Shown here: in pieces, positions 21,387 to 33,545 of the stretch
How the letters are laid out: every line of letters starts with the position of its first letter
How positions within the stretch are numbered: position 1 is the stretch's first letter
DNA from: Amblyornis subalaris
Lineage: Eukaryota; Chordata; Aves; Passeriformes; Ptilonorhynchidae
Assembly (NCBI GenBank): GCA_018881555.1
Contig: JACAXG010000206.1
Location: 7,155 to 71,154 of the forward strand
DNA: 64,000 bases
Direction: 5' to 3'
Program-made: the position numbers and the translations under genes
The notes under the pieces: model-generated
The model's input: only the letters and a program-made list of their open reading frames with translations
Databases searched by the model: none
Told to the model about the DNA's origin: nothing

Positions 21387-23402
21387 ATGAAGGTCTTTTC
21401 CCTTCTCTTTGCTGTTCTCCTCTTGATGCTCCACGGCACTTCAGGTAAGAGTTAAATAAAATCTAAGGAAGCGCAGAGGGAAAATTGTGAGTATGGGGAA
21501 AAAAAAAAGTAGAAATAGAAATAGACATGTAGAAATAGGAATAGGAATAGAAATATAAAATAGAAATAGAATTAGAAATAGAAATGAAAAATAGAAATAG
21601 AAATAAGAAGAAATAGGAATAGGTATAGGAATAGGAATAGAAATAATAAAAATAGAAATAGGAACAGAAATAATAGAAGTGAAATAAAAAGGGGTTTAGT
21701 CCCTTTTGCCCACGTCCAACCAGTGCTGCCAGTGCGTGGGGCACACTTTAGCTGTGACCAGACACCAGCTGGGCCCATTGGATGCACCGAACCCTCCCAG
21801 TTTGGAAAAAAAAGGGAATTTAAAGGTGTGGACGTGGCCAGCCTGCAGGTAGACTGGAGTATTACTACCATGCTGTAACCTGGATTGTTCTTGGTCTTCT
21901 TTGGGAAGGAAAATCACGACTTTGGGTTGATTATTTTTAAATTCTGCCCAGGTTTCCTGCGTGCCCCCCACACCGAGGCGCAGTGCAAACAGGCCGGGGG
22001 GGTCTGCGCCAGCGACCGCTGCCCCCTGCCCCACTCGAGACCCTTCGGGCACTGCCAGCAGGGAATCCCCTGCTGTCGGACCGTGGTGAGTCTGGGATTT
22101 GATGGATCACCCGCCCACGGGAGGGTTTGGGTCGGGAGGGACCTTTAAAGCTCATCCATTCCCACCCCCATTATCATGGACGCCTTCAACGAGATCCGCT
22201 TGGTCCGAGCCCGATCCAACCCGACCTGAAACGTTTCCAGGCATTTCTTGAGGTTTATTACTCACTTATTACCCATTTTCATGCAGCCAGTCTGTCCTTT
22301 AGATGCAAAACTCCCCCAGCACAAGTCTATCTTTGCACTCAGATGTAGGATTTCCTGAGGATTTCCTCACTGCTTCCCTCAGGACCATTAAGGATGAGGC
22401 TCAAGGGCCTCGTGGGAAAGATCACAGCCAAGTCTCTTTGGCAGAGAGAATTAATTAGCCAGAAATTAACTTTTTTCGCTGCTGTTCCCACTGGCTGGTT
22501 CAAGCTGCTCGTAATGAGTAGTCCTGGCTTGAAAGGACACGTCTCTCCACGTGCACACTGTCCTGAGACCTGGGATTTTGGGGTCAGGTTCATGGGAAAA
22601 ACCTGTGTGTTCCACCTTGCAGAATCTGCCTGGTCTCATAGTTGGAAGAACAGCCTGAAGGTCACGTTGTTCTGGAAGACTTTTTTCTCCAGTTGCATAA
22701 ATCTCTTCTAGACAAAACCAAAATATTTGCTGTACCTGGTCTAGTGAAAGATCTCCATGGCAGGGGCTTGGCATTGGATGGTCTTTAAGATCCCTTCAAA
22801 CCAAAATCATTCTCTAATTCTATGATTAATTTATTTTTTCCCCCTCAAATTCCTTGCTGGAATCCTAAAGTTCACTCCATATCTTTACTCCAATATGGAA
22901 CTGCAAGAAAAAACATCCCTGAAGATTTACACTCTGCCTCCACTGATTCTAATATTTCATTTTCTGTTTGCTTTTTTGCTGTAAAACGCTGCAGATGCTC
23001 TTATTTTTGGAGGCTCTTACTAAAACTTTGTTCAATATTAGTAGCAAGGGATGTTAAAAGCAAAACATGAGCAGCAGAAATTACTTTCCATACCAGAGAT
23101 TCCAAGACGAGTATGAAGCTTCAGGTACAGAGAGTAATCAATTCATTAAGTAAAAATAGAAATTAAGTAAAATTAATTTATTTAATTTACTTAAAATTTA
23201 TTAAAGTAAAATAGAAAACCAATTTATGATTAAAATTCAGCAGCAGCAGGACTGTGAATATCCTACCAAGCACTGAAGAGCTGGATCCGGGAATACCAGC
23301 CCTTGGAGCTCATTCAATCCCTTCTGTGCTTTTTATTTAAATCCTTTCCTGTAAAATACAAAATCTGAAAGTTTTTTTTTCCCTTTTTTGCAGTATGATT
23401 AG
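21387..23402 (+). CDS. AvBD8: Avian beta-defensin 8
   Basis: The coding region is complete in three exons and encodes 66 residues. The signal exon is 21387-21444 (MKVFSLLFAVLLLMLHGTSG, phase 1, TCAG|GTAAG). The mature exon is 21952-22085. It starts GFLRAPHTEAQC and has spacing C-x6-C-x4-C-x10-C-x5-CC, with QAGGVC, FGHCQQG and PCCRTV matching AvBD8. It leaves in phase 0 (GTG|GTGAG). The third coding exon, 23394-23402, after TTTTTTGCAG, encodes only Tyr-Asp and the stop, as in chicken AvBD8 (CCRTVYD). A TATA box at 20170 and AATAAA signals at 23902 and 23912 frame the transcript. It is on the opposite strand to its neighbours AvBD7 and AvBD9. The ATG is chosen by the fit to the family signal exon. 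The first intron between coding exons holds a GAAATA microsatellite, and the second holds two CR1 scraps. Confidence 0.95.
21509..21690. repeat. (GAAATA)n-type microsatellite in an AvBD8 intron
   Basis: About 180 bp consist almost entirely of imperfect AGAAAT/AGGAAT hexamers, purine-rich on the plus strand. Confidence 0.9.
22100..22240 (-). mobile_element. CR1 LINE 3' fragment in an AvBD8 intron
   Basis: A degenerate reverse tail ('gggtttgggtcgggagggac', 'ttcaacgagatccgcttggt') begins just downstream of the mature-exon donor. Confidence 0.75.
22730..22830 (+). mobile_element. CR1 LINE 3' scrap in an AvBD8 intron
   Basis: A forward tail end: 'ggtctagtgaaagatctcca', 'ggtctttaagatcccttc', 'ctaattctatgatt'. 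Confidence 0.75.
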
Positions 23403-23901
23403 CGACCACTGTCATGGTCCACTCAGATGGGCTAAGCAGAGCTTCTGGCAGTTGAAGAGATGCATCATCCCATTGGAAAATCTGGAATTTTGAGCAGAAA
23501 ATGTGCATTTAGCACATACATGCACGCACCACAACACAAAGAACAGAAAGACAACAAACTCCACAAACAGCCTTAATGACCTGAAGAAACTCCAAAGCAA
23601 TTCTTGAACCACCCAGAAAAGACCAATATTTTTCATTTTATAAAAGGTTTTGCTGTTGAAATTCTGTTGTGTCAACCAGCACAATATTTTATTGTGTCAA
23701 TCTATCCCAGAGGGGTCACCAACATACAGGAGTCTGTGCCCTTGAGAGGAAGGAGAACAAGTTCTTCTTTTGGCCCTCAGAACAGCTATTCTTTGTTTTA
23801 TTTTTCTTTTAGAGTCAGCAAAAATGTGAGTAAAGCCAGAAGTCCCCAGCAGACACTGAATGCTCAGCTCGAATGTTTCTATTTCATAGGCTACACATCT
23901 C

Positions 23902-23917
23902 AATAAATTTTAATAAA
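23902..23917 (+). terminator. AvBD8 polyadenylation signals
   Basis: There are two AATAAA hexamers (23902-23907 and 23912-23917) about 500 bp after the AvBD8 stop codon. Confidence 0.6.
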
Positions 23918-23938
23918 CTTGCTCTGGCAAACTTGTGT

Positions 23939-24229
23939 TTGATCCTCATCCCTGTGAGGTGTAACCTCCTCATCCCTGTGAGGAATAACCTGCTTATCCT
24001 TGTGAGGAATAACGTCCTTATCCCTGTGAGGAATAACCTCCTTATCCCTGTGAGGAATAACCTCCTTATCCCTGTGAGGAATAACCTCCTTATCCTTGTG
24101 AGGAATAACCTCCTTATCCTTGTGAGGAATAACTTCCTTATCCCTGGGAGGAATAACCTCCTTATCCCTGGGAGGAATAACCTCCTTATCCCTGTGAGGA
24201 ATAACCTCCTTATCCCTGTGAGGAATCGC
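23939..24229. repeat. 24-bp minisatellite downstream of AvBD8
   Basis: About 12 copies of a 24-bp unit (core CCTTATCCCTGTGAGGAATA) lie 20-30 bp past the AvBD8 polyadenylation signals. Variants include CTTG for CCTG and GGGAGG for GTGAGG. Because 24 is divisible by three, long repetitive open frames arise on both strands. These are not genes. Confidence 0.93.
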
Positions 24230-24379
24230 CTTGCTGTGTGTTTTTTCTGGAGGGTCTCGCCTGGAATCAGTGTGAGACATGCCTTACGGTAAAATCCAAG
24301 AAAATGGGAGGAAAACAAATCCATGTGGTGACAGGAATATGGCCTGGTCCTATTCATCATTAAGTTGATCAAGAATAAC

Positions 24380-24515
24380 TTCCAAGCCAGGCTGGGCATG
24401 GCTTGGAGCAACCTGGGATAGTGTAAGGCATCCCGGCCCATGGCTGGGATGGAACTGGATGATCTTTAAGGTTCTTCCCAACCAAAACCATTCCATGATT
24501 CCGTGATTCTCCAAA
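24380..24515 (+). mobile_element. CR1 LINE 3' fragment
   Basis: A forward tail: 'catggcttggagcaacctgg', 'gatggaactggatgatcttt', 'ccattccatgattccgtgat'. Confidence 0.88.
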
Positions 24516-25214
24516 CCCACTGCGATTAAAGCTGGGAAGCTGGCACAAACTGATCGTGTTGAGTGCTTGTGTTGGTCCTGAAACCTTCCAGCAGCTCATG
24601 GCACGGAGAGCACGGATACTTTGAGTCAGCCCTTGTCTCCAATCCTTTTGGCCTTAGCATTAGGAATGTTAGGGATGGGGAAAGGAAGGAAGGGATGAGT
24701 CTATACCTTGGTGTTGAGACTCCAGACTGATGGAGACAGACAGAGCAGTGCGGGGAAAAAGAGTTTGACCAGTTTAGGATCCAGAGAAATAAAATTCCAT
24801 GAAGATGATACTGGACTAAATAGAGACAGCGGGAGCAGAATTGTGTGATTGTGGTGAGGCAGTTTCAAGCTCTAAAAACATTGGCATTCTGCCACCTTGG
24901 GATCTCCCTGTGTTGTCATTCCCAGCATTTCAGGTTGGGCTGGCAGAGGTCTGATCCTCTGTCCTGAACCCCAGCCTGGTGCCCTGGGCTGGAATGGCAG
25001 CAGGAATGAGCTCTAGTGCTTCTGAATTGTAAATATATAAATTGCCACACAAATCACTTCAACACAGGGCGATTTAACAGGACTTCATGAGACATGGACT
25101 TAATTTGCTTAAATAAAATTCATTTAGGCTGATTTTTATAGAAATAAGAAGCAGCAAAACCCATCCTGACATACATGAGCAAGTCTCAGCAACGTGGTTT
25201 CACAAGAACTTGCT
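24516..25214. other. Intergenic, no gene recognised
   Basis: No gene, tRNA or repeat is recognised between the CR1 tail and the 3' end of AvBD9. Confidence 0.5.
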
Positions 25215-25247
25215 TTTATTAGAATCGAAGCTGCAAATGTCTTTATT
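25215..25247 (-). terminator. AvBD9 polyadenylation signals (minus)
   Basis: Two TTTATT (AATAAA on minus) lie at 25215-25220 and 25242-25247, 165-195 bp past the AvBD9 stop. Confidence 0.6.
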
Positions 25248-25410
25248 GAGGTACAAGAACTCGTCCTCAGATCATCCTGTGCTCCTGAGGGCCTTCACCC
25301 CCATGGGAAGGTTCCCCAGGGCACCGAGGATGGCATCCATCGATGTCAAAAGGTGGGAGATGTCTCGGATGTCCAGAGCTCTTGTCTGAGTGGTCAGTGA
25401 GATGTCACAT

Positions 25411-28400
25411 TTAGGAACTGGGTGTCCTGCAAAGAAAAGTCAGGTGCTCAGCTCATCCACCAAGTGAGTAAATTATACCCTGACACCTCAGACTGCTGGA
25501 GACAAAAGGCAACACGTGGGGTTAAAGACAACTGGAGACCTTTGTGAGCTGGCCCCTTTGTGTTCAGCCACAAGACAACCCAGATAAAATGCAGGATGTG
25601 GCTGCCACCTCTCAGCACACACCACAGCTCTGGCTGCTGATGGTCCAGGATACCAGGGACACCTTCCACCATCCCAAGTTCCTCCAAGCCTTGTCCAGTC
25701 TGGCCTTGGACAATTCCAGGGATGGGGCAGCCACAGCTTCTCTGGGCAACCTGTGCCAGGGCCTCACCACTCTCACAGGGAAGAACTTTTTCCTAATATC
25801 CAATCCACACCTACTCTCAGATTGAAATCATTGTCCCTTGTCCTGTCACTGATGTAAACAGTCTCTCCTTTTCTCTGGAATATTTCAGCCCCACCAGGCT
25901 CTGCCTTTTTGTTACCGCACACAAACCCCGGGAATCAGCAGGTACTTTTTGGAGGGTGTAGAGGGGCTGGAGAAGGGGCTCTGATGCTGAAAAGGGGAAG
26001 AGCCCAGTAATTCTGTTTGCTGCTGCTGCAGCAGCGTTTCCCTGGAGGAATTCCTCTTACCATTTGCAGCATTTCAGCTTCCCACCACGGCAGGTCCCGA
26101 TGTCAACCAGAGGAGCGGAGCACGGCACGAAGGAGCAGGAGCCCCGGTTCTGACGGCACGTGAGGGTGTCCACGGTCTCCTGGCTGTAAGCTGCCAAAAA
26201 AGCAGGGGAAATTCATGTTTGTTTGTCATGGCAGAGGATTGGAGAGCTGAGGCAGCAGATTTACCTGGCACGGTGTGTGGGGTTTTGTCATCAAATTGGA
26301 TTCTATCCCTAATCTGAAAGTCATGCCAGCTTCATTCTAAATCAGATCCACCACATTTCAACCACTTTGTCCCAGTGGTTCTCAAGTCCTTTCTCCTAAT
26401 CACTTATTATTCAAGGATTACATGTTTTTGATGTCACTCAGCTGAGTTTAAAGCTACCATTAGACCTTGGTTTCCCTTGTCTCCTAAATTACAAAGTCCT
26501 GAAGTGTTTTATGTATATAAGCTTTATGAAGAGATAGAAAAAAACCTGTGGCCCCTTCCTAGAAACCCTACTGGAACTGTACCAGCCCTGCAGCCATCTC
26601 AGGGGCCACAGGGGTTTTTTTGACATAAAGAATACATTTTCTGATTAAAGAGAAAAAAAAGAAAAAAGAATAGTCCAAGAAAGCAATCCCAAATCATGTA
26701 GCACAGGCTTTGTCTCAAGCTCCTACAACTGCCTGGATTTGGCCTAAATGCTTCTACATTTCTTCCTTGAGTAGACAGGCATTTGATGGTCTAGGAAAGC
26801 AGGTACAAATCTGAGACTACTGCAAACCAAATTGAGACAACTTAAACTGCTCCAAAGATTCCCAAATAGCCTGGAGTGGTACATGTGCTCCAAACCCACT
26901 CAATGCACAGGAACAATACAGAGTTCAGGCAAAGGTCAACAGTCAGGATTACATTTTTCCAAAATATTATGAGATCTTCTAATCCTGAATGCACGGTCAG
27001 GACATGTGAGTGAAAATGTGAGAAGAGAAAGCTCTCAGGCTGCAGGGTTACATTTCAAGTATCAGTCTAAGAATTGCCTCAATAGAATCCTCAGAAAACT
27101 GTTTAGGTTGGAAAAACCCTTCAAGACCATCGAGTCCAACTGTTCCCCAGCACTGCCAAGGCCACCACTGACCCATGTCCCCAGGTGACACATCCACATG
27201 GCTTTTAAATCCCTCCAGGGATGGGGACTTCAGCAATGCCCTGGGCAGCTGGGCCAAGGCTGGACAACCCTTTCCATGAAGAAATTGTTCCTAATCTCCA
27301 AACTAAACCTCCCCTGGTGCAACTTGAGGCAATTTACTCGTGTCTTATTTGGTCCCTGGGAGCAGAGCCTGACCCCCCCTGGCTGCCCCATCCTGTCAGG
27401 GAATTGGGGAGAGCCAGAAGGTCCCCCCTGAGCCTCCTTTTCTCCAGGCTGAGCCCCCACATCTCCGTCAGCTGCTCCTAGTGCTCCAGTCCCTTCCCCA
27501 GCTCTGTTCCCTTCCCTGGACACGCTCCAGCCCCTCAAGGTCTCTCTTGTCAGGAGAGTCCCAGATCTGCCCCAGCACTGGAGGTGCCCCAGCAGTGCCA
27601 GCACAGGGGACGGACACTGCCCTGGCCCTGCTGCCACCCCAGAGCTGGGACAGCCCAGGGGCCATTGGCCTCTTGCCCACCTGGGCACACCTGGCTCATG
27701 TTCACCAGCACCCCCAGGCCCTTTTCCAGCTTTCCAGCTGCTCTGCCCCAGCCTGTGGAGCTGCAGGGGTTTTGTTGTGACCCAAGGGCAGGACCCAGCA
27801 CTTGGCCTTGTTGAACCTCACACCAATCAGCCCATGGCTCCAGCCTGTCCAGATCTCTCTGCAGAGCCTTCCTGCCCTCCAGCAGATCTGCAANCACTGC
27901 CCTGGCCCTGCTGCCACCCCAGAGCTGGGACAGCCCAGGGGCCATTGGCCTCTTGCCCACCTGGGCACACCTGGCTCATGTTCACCAGCACCCCCAGGCC
28001 CTTTTCCATCTTTCCAGCTGCTCTTCCCCAGCCTGTGGAGCTGCAGGGGTTGTTGTGACCCAAGGGCAGGACTCAGCACTTGGCCTTGTTGAACTTTGTG
28101 TAATCGCCCTCAGCCCATGGATCCTGCCTGTCCAGACCCCTCCGCAGAGCCTTCCTGGCCCCCAGCAGATCAACACTCCAACCCAACTTGGTGTCACCAA
28201 ATTTGCTGAAGTTACACTCAATCCCCTCATCTGGATCATTCATAAAGATGTCAAACAGGACCAGTCCTACTACTGAGCCCTGGGAACACCACTGGTAACT
28301 CCCTTTCCCATCACTCTGTGGGCCTGGCCAGAAGGACAGTTTATAACCCACTGAACAGTGCACCCATCCAAGCCAGGAGCAGCAAGTTTCTCCAGGAGAA

Positions 28401-28895
28401 CTCTGTGGGAAATGATGTCAGGGCTTTACTAAACTCTAGCTAGTTACCTAATCCACTAAATGGGACTCATTTGTCAGGAGATCAGGCTGGCCAAGCAGGG
28501 TCTGTCTTTCATGGGCCCACCCTGGCTGTGCCTGATCCCTGGTTGTTTCGTACATGCCACATGAAGGCACCCAAGATGAGCTGCCTCAAAACCTTCCCTG
28601 GCACCAAGGTCAATGCAGGAGCATCCTTTTTTTTCCCCATCTTGTCATCACATGCCAGGGAGAAACCATCAGTGTGGCTATCAAGGACCTTGACTCAATA
28701 GCTGGAAGATTAGGGCTATGACCAGGGAAGGGGAATTCTAATACAAAAGTCGTGGATTCCAGGAGCACAGAGGTAATCTGACCCCGATGAACTTCTCTGC
28801 ACGTGCACCCTTTCAACCTCCATCTTTTCAGCCTTACCTGGAGCAGCCTGGAAGAGGAAGAAGAGAACGGCGACGAGGAAGAAAAGGATTCTCAT
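25411..28895 (-). CDS. AvBD9: Avian beta-defensin 9
   Basis: The coding region is complete in three exons and encodes 67 residues. The signal exon is 28895-28838 and reads [19 protein letters not shown] plus a split codon (CAG|GTAAG), identical to the chicken AvBD9 signal as I recall it. The mature exon is 26190-26061 after TTTGGCAG. It starts [12 protein letters not shown] and has spacing C-x6-C-x4-C-x9-C-x6-CC, with [14 protein letters not shown] and [10 protein letters not shown] diagnostic of AvBD9. It leaves in phase 2 (AAATG|GTAAG). The last exon, 25426-25411, completes the Trp codon and adds TPSS and TAA. The intron after the signal exon is 2.6 kb and carries a 1.4-kb CR1 with an internal tandem duplication. 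A TATA-like TTTATAG lies about 100 bp upstream of the ATG on the minus strand (near 28994). Confidence 0.95.
25645..25910 (-). mobile_element. CR1 LINE 3' fragment in the AvBD9 3' intron
   Basis: A reverse tail lacking its outer end: 'accagggacaccttccacca', 'cttctctgggcaacctgtgc', 'cctaatatccaatccacacc'. Confidence 0.85.
27090..28470 (-). mobile_element. Long CR1 LINE fragment in the AvBD9 intron
   Basis: The reverse CR1 begins 'gtttaggttggaaaaaccct' and extends about 1.4 kb, reaching further into the element than the other copies. It contains a 280-bp tandem duplication (27615-27894 and 27895-28090) with an N at the junction. Confidence 0.85.
27615..28090. repeat. 280-bp tandem duplication within the CR1
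   Basis: The block from 'cactgccctggccctgctgc' to 'cccagcacttggccttgttg' recurs 280 bp later with only a few differences. The second copy starts right after an N at 27894. Confidence 0.85.
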
Positions 28896-29324
28896 GACTG
28901 GCAGCTGGCAGCAAGGCAGCTCTGGCAGGTGTGGAGGTGGCACCAGTGTGAGCAGAGGCTGTCCGAGACCGAGCACAGGCGCTGCCTCTGCCTATAAAGG
29001 CTCTGGGACAGGACAAGGAGGGTGCCTGGAGAGCAGCNAGGTCGTTGCCCCGTCTCCATGGAGATTGGTGATGTAGGAAGGTGTTGCAACCTCGCACGTT
29101 TGAAGATGCCTGACCCGAGCCGTGAGCACGTCTCGCCAGCTGACCTGTGCCGGCCGGTGGGCTGCGCCCGGGGAGGGCACGGGATTGGAGCAGGACGGAG
29201 GTGGGTTCCTGTGATCCTTGGGGCTGGAAACCATGCGGAACGGATGGAGCCATGGTCTTGTGACAGCCTGTCCTACCCCCGGCCCCCAGGCAGGGTGAGC
29301 AGAGGAGAAAACTCCTCCTTGGAG

Positions 29325-29595
29325 ACGAGAGCGTGGAGGGACAGGGCGAGGGGCAATGGCTTCAAGCTGAAAGAGAGAGGGTTTGGATGAGATATTTGGA
29401 AAAACTTCTTCACTCTGAGGGCGGTGAGACAATGGCACAGGTTGCCCAGAGAAGCTGTTGATGCCACATCCCTGGGAGTGTCCAAGGCCAGGTTGGATGG
29501 GGCTTGGAGCAACCTGGGATAGTGGAAAGTGTTTCTACGCAGGCAGAGGCTTGGAACTGGATGAACTGTTCCTTCCAGCCCAAACCAGTCTGTGA
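29325..29595 (+). mobile_element. CR1 LINE 3' fragment
   Basis: A forward tail: 'gggcaatggcttcaagctga', 'ggcacaggttgcccagagaa', 'ttccttccagcccaaaccag'. Confidence 0.88.
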
Positions 29596-32500
29596 TGATG
29601 AAGATGAATCCAGGAAAGGATCAAAGCTTTAGTCCTTGCTAGGGCTGGAGTTTTGGGGCTGCAACAGAAGGAGGCAGGGTAGGGCTGAAAGGGTGGGTAT
29701 TCCCCCTCCTGGCTATGAGATTGGCAGATGTGGCAGTGGCTCCAGTCTCCCAGGAGTTTTTCTACTGTGGTTCAGAGCTCAGTCACTCTCTGTATCTTAT
29801 ATTTGTGGTTTTAGCCATGGATTTGTACCAAACATCAAAGAAGTCATTAAACTGAAAGAACTGGAAGTGCCACTTTATCATTCCCAATTCTCACCAGCAA
29901 CCCCTAAGCTCTGTCCTGAGAACAATGAGATCGTGGCTTGAACCTTCTTCCCAAGTCTAACCTGAATGGAGTGTCTGAAACTGCTCATTCTTGCCCAAAA
30001 TGATGTTGGTTTAATGACATTTTCCCTTGCTGCCAGTCACTCTCCTAGACATGGTTGTGAAGAGATTCACATCTCTCTGATTTCACAGATTCAGCATATC
30101 AAGTCCACTTGTGTGTGATGTCTCCCCATCTCTTATCACCTCCTCCACATCTCTTATCACCTTGTGACCTATTTCTGTATCTGAAAATAAAATCTAATTT
30201 TTTTTTCATTCATGTAAAGGTCCAGCATGTCTGAGTTGGACCAAAGGAAGCATCAGCAGAGCTTTGTACAGGTCTCTTAATCCTTATGCTTGTCACCAAG
30301 AAATGCCACTCCTCAGACACATGAGAACTTCAAGTGCGCATTTTTTTTCAGGCAAACAGGACAAGTCAAGAATCATTAGTGATTAGTGACCCAAGTAACG
30401 AGGGTGATTAATTATTTACTGCTTCAGCAAGAGCAGCAAACTGAAACGATGGAGAGCAAGAGCAGGAGGTGAGCTCTGAGTGCACACAGAGGGCAGAGAG
30501 GTCTGTGCCTGGTGAACTGACTGCTGCAAGTTGGGTGTAGGGTGTGAAAGTGCTTCAGTTTTTTTGAAAAAAACCACGTTAATTCAGTGTATCCAGCCTA
30601 GGATTTTAGAAACAAGCAAAAATCTTCTTATGGACGGGTGAGAAGGTTGAAGAAAGGCAAGAGGATAGAGGTAGCAAAGCAAAAAAATTCCCATCCATAC
30701 TTCCTGAGGCCCACATCCTTGAGGAACATGATGAGGAAATGGACCTTCAGACCTTTGCCAGGAGCTGTGAGAGCTAGGGTGGGCAGTGCTGGTTTAGGGA
30801 GAGGTCCTGTGTTTTCACAGACATTGTTGAGGCAGAGGCACAGGCTCTAAGATGGTCTCTTGTTGTTACCTCTCCTGTTTTCTTCCTGGAGACACAAAAA
30901 GAAGTTTCAAGGAGTCAGGCATCTATATTGAAACACTCTGTGTCTGTGTGTGCCTGGAATTTGATTCTAAGGGGGTCATAGGAAACACTGACCATCTCTC
31001 TGATTCCTGATTTGTGATCGAGGACATAAACAGAACCCCACAACCCAAACCACTCTGAGCACCTGCCCAAGCTTTCAGACAGGCAGCCCATCCACCTGCA
31101 CCCTCAGCTTCACTTCTGGAAAGACAAAAAGAGGGAAAAAATTGCAGTCCATGATCATAAAACACAACCACCTGTAAGGAAAACATCAAGGGTGAAGCTG
31201 ACTTGTAAAAGGATTTAATAGACAAGGAAAAAATGCTTTTCTACTCCTTGCATAATCCCCCTCCTGCCTGTCCCAGGCAGCTGGAGGGGCAGGGGTGTTT
31301 ATTTTGGGGGGTGAGGCTGCTGAGCAAACCCTGCTGGCGTTGGCCCTCACTGTCACACTTTGTTCAGTGCTCTTTGGAACCAAACAGCATCAGGGAGAGG
31401 GAAGGAAAGGGGAAATAGCTCCAGCCTCCTCAACTTCCTCCCCCAGCTCCAGCTGGAGAGTGGCTGCACTGCTTGTCCTGGGTCCAGGCTCCCACCTTGG
31501 AAAGGTAAATGCACCTGGGGTTGATCACAGCTCCCTTGAAGGCTTCTTGGCACTGGGGAAAGGGAGCCTGGATAAGGTGCTCCATTTCTTGCTTCTTCTT
31601 GAGGACCAGGAGATGCTCCAAACAGTCTCCAGTGAGCAAAGAAAGCAGCAAAGCTGTGACTGACAGGAAGCTGTTGATCTTGAGGTGTCTTAGAGTTAAT
31701 ATTTGATCTGGTAGCCAAGCAGTGGGTGGGGGATTTTGTATGGGACCTGTCCTTTTGGAGGAAAATCCTTTTGTCACCCAGAAAGGGTAAATTCATCTGT
31801 TTGGCTCACTGATCCTTCAGTGAGCTTGGGAAATTTGTCTTTACACCTTGGGAAATCATCACCTGTGGACCGTATTCTGGACTGTGGGGAAAGGAGTGCA
31901 AATGCCTTACGATATGAAAGAGATTCCCTGCTTTAATTGTAGCTAATCTGCCTGACCAGAAGGGGAGAATTAATTTAGTGACAATCTCCTCTGGTCTAGG
32001 AGAAAATTAACAGAAGGAAGCAAGAAGTGGTGTTGAATTCCTCTGTCCCAAAGTTAAATGCATGGAAAAAATGACAGTGAGGCACGAGTGCTTGCAGACA
32101 CAGCAAAGGTGTCAGTGGGCAGAGGGTACACGAGGTTCGTTCTCCTTGACAGAGCACTCAGTAAGGGCTGCTCATGCAGAAAACTGATTTTCAAAGGGGA
32201 AACTCCAGCCTCAGTGACTGAAGTGCCTGTCCAAGGCCAGTCATGAGACCATCTCCAGTCTGTGTCCTCGCCGTGGTACAGAGCTGTGAGGGGGATAAGT
32301 CACTGATGGCAAATTCTTGGAAAGCCCATATTCCAATCACCACTTTGAAAACTGATCTGTTCTTCAGGTCATCAAGGATGAGTTTTGTGAGGTCCTGCAT
32401 TGGCTTTGGAAGGTGAACATGAACCAAAAGATCTCTTTTCTCCCATAGGTTGAACACTATCAGAGAGTTTGGTTCCAGCTTCCACCCCGCCAGGCCTCCA

Positions 32501-32992
32501 AGGGAAAAGGAATGCTGTCCTAGGAGAGAAATTCTCAATAGACATGGAACGAGGAACTTCCTGGGAAGAGTTCTCAGTGCCCAGTGCTGGAGACAGACAG
32601 GCCAGAAAACTGGAGAGGGAGAAGCAGGTTCCTGTAGGGCCCTCAGCACAGGAGAGCTGTGAGAGCCATCCCACATGAGGCCAACCCCAGGCTCCACTCG
32701 GGGTCGTGGGGACTGCAAGGGTGAGATGGACACTCAAGGGGCTCCATAGACATTGGGCACAAAGGGAAGAATGGGCCTGGAGTGAGGGTGGCTGCTGGGG
32801 GGAAATGCCAGGCCTTGATGGACATAAGGTCCAGCGTCCAGAGACAGAAACAGAGACAATCCCCTTTGGAGGAACACCTCTGTGATTTACACACTAGAGA
32901 TGTGTATCATCGGGGCAGGAGGGAAATCTGAGGCTCAGCCTGTTCCGAATTTACCCAGATTTAACACCAGAGGGTTTTTTCAGGATGTTGTG
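29596..32992. other. Intergenic, no gene recognised
   Basis: About 3.4 kb. Open frames overlap on both strands and have no recognisable domains. No tRNA or CR1 tail was noticed. Confidence 0.45.
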
Positions 32993-33545
32993 GTTTAACC
33001 CCGGCCGGAAACTCAGCCTCAGGCAGCCACTCACTTCTCCCCTGGGGAGAGAATCAGAAGAGCGAGAGTGAGAAAACCTGTGGGTTGAGATACAGACATG
33101 AATAGGTGAAACAAAAGCTGTGCCAGCAAAGCAGAGCAAGGAATTTAATCACCGCTTCCCATGGGCAGGCAGGTTCCAGCCATCCCCAGGAGAGCAGGAA
33201 TCCATCACATGTAACAGTGACTTGGGAAGGCAAACCCCATCACTTCAAATGTCCCTTCCTTCCTTCTTCTTCCTGCAAGTTTTACTGCTGAGCATGATGC
33301 CCTATGGTCTGGGATATCCCTTGGGTCACTCGGGGTCAGCTGTCCTGGCTGGGTCCCCTCCCAGCTCCTTGTGCACCCCCAGCCCTCTCGTTGGTGGGGT
33401 GAGGAGCAGAAGAGGCCTCGACTGAGCCCTGCTCATCCATAACAAAAACATCCCTGGATTATCAGAACTGTTTCCAGCACGAATCCAAACCATAATTCCA
33501 GACTGTGAAGTAAATCAAGTCCATCCCAGCCAAAACCAGCACACA
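32993..33545 (+). mobile_element. Endogenous retrovirus LTR, probably solo
   Basis: The segment begins TGTGGTTTAACCCCGGCCGG and ends near CCAAAACCAGCACA. These are TG...CA ends, and the body resembles LTRs common in songbird genomes ('ttggtggggtgaggagcaga', 'aaaacatccctggattatca'). No gag, pol or env-like frames flank it, so a solo LTR is likely. The family name cannot be given from memory with certainty. Confidence 0.6.

Noticed and set aside
23884..24441. Long open frames (up to 185 codons) on both strands
   Set aside because: They arise from the 24-bp minisatellite, whose unit length is divisible by three. There is no start context, domain or splice structure.
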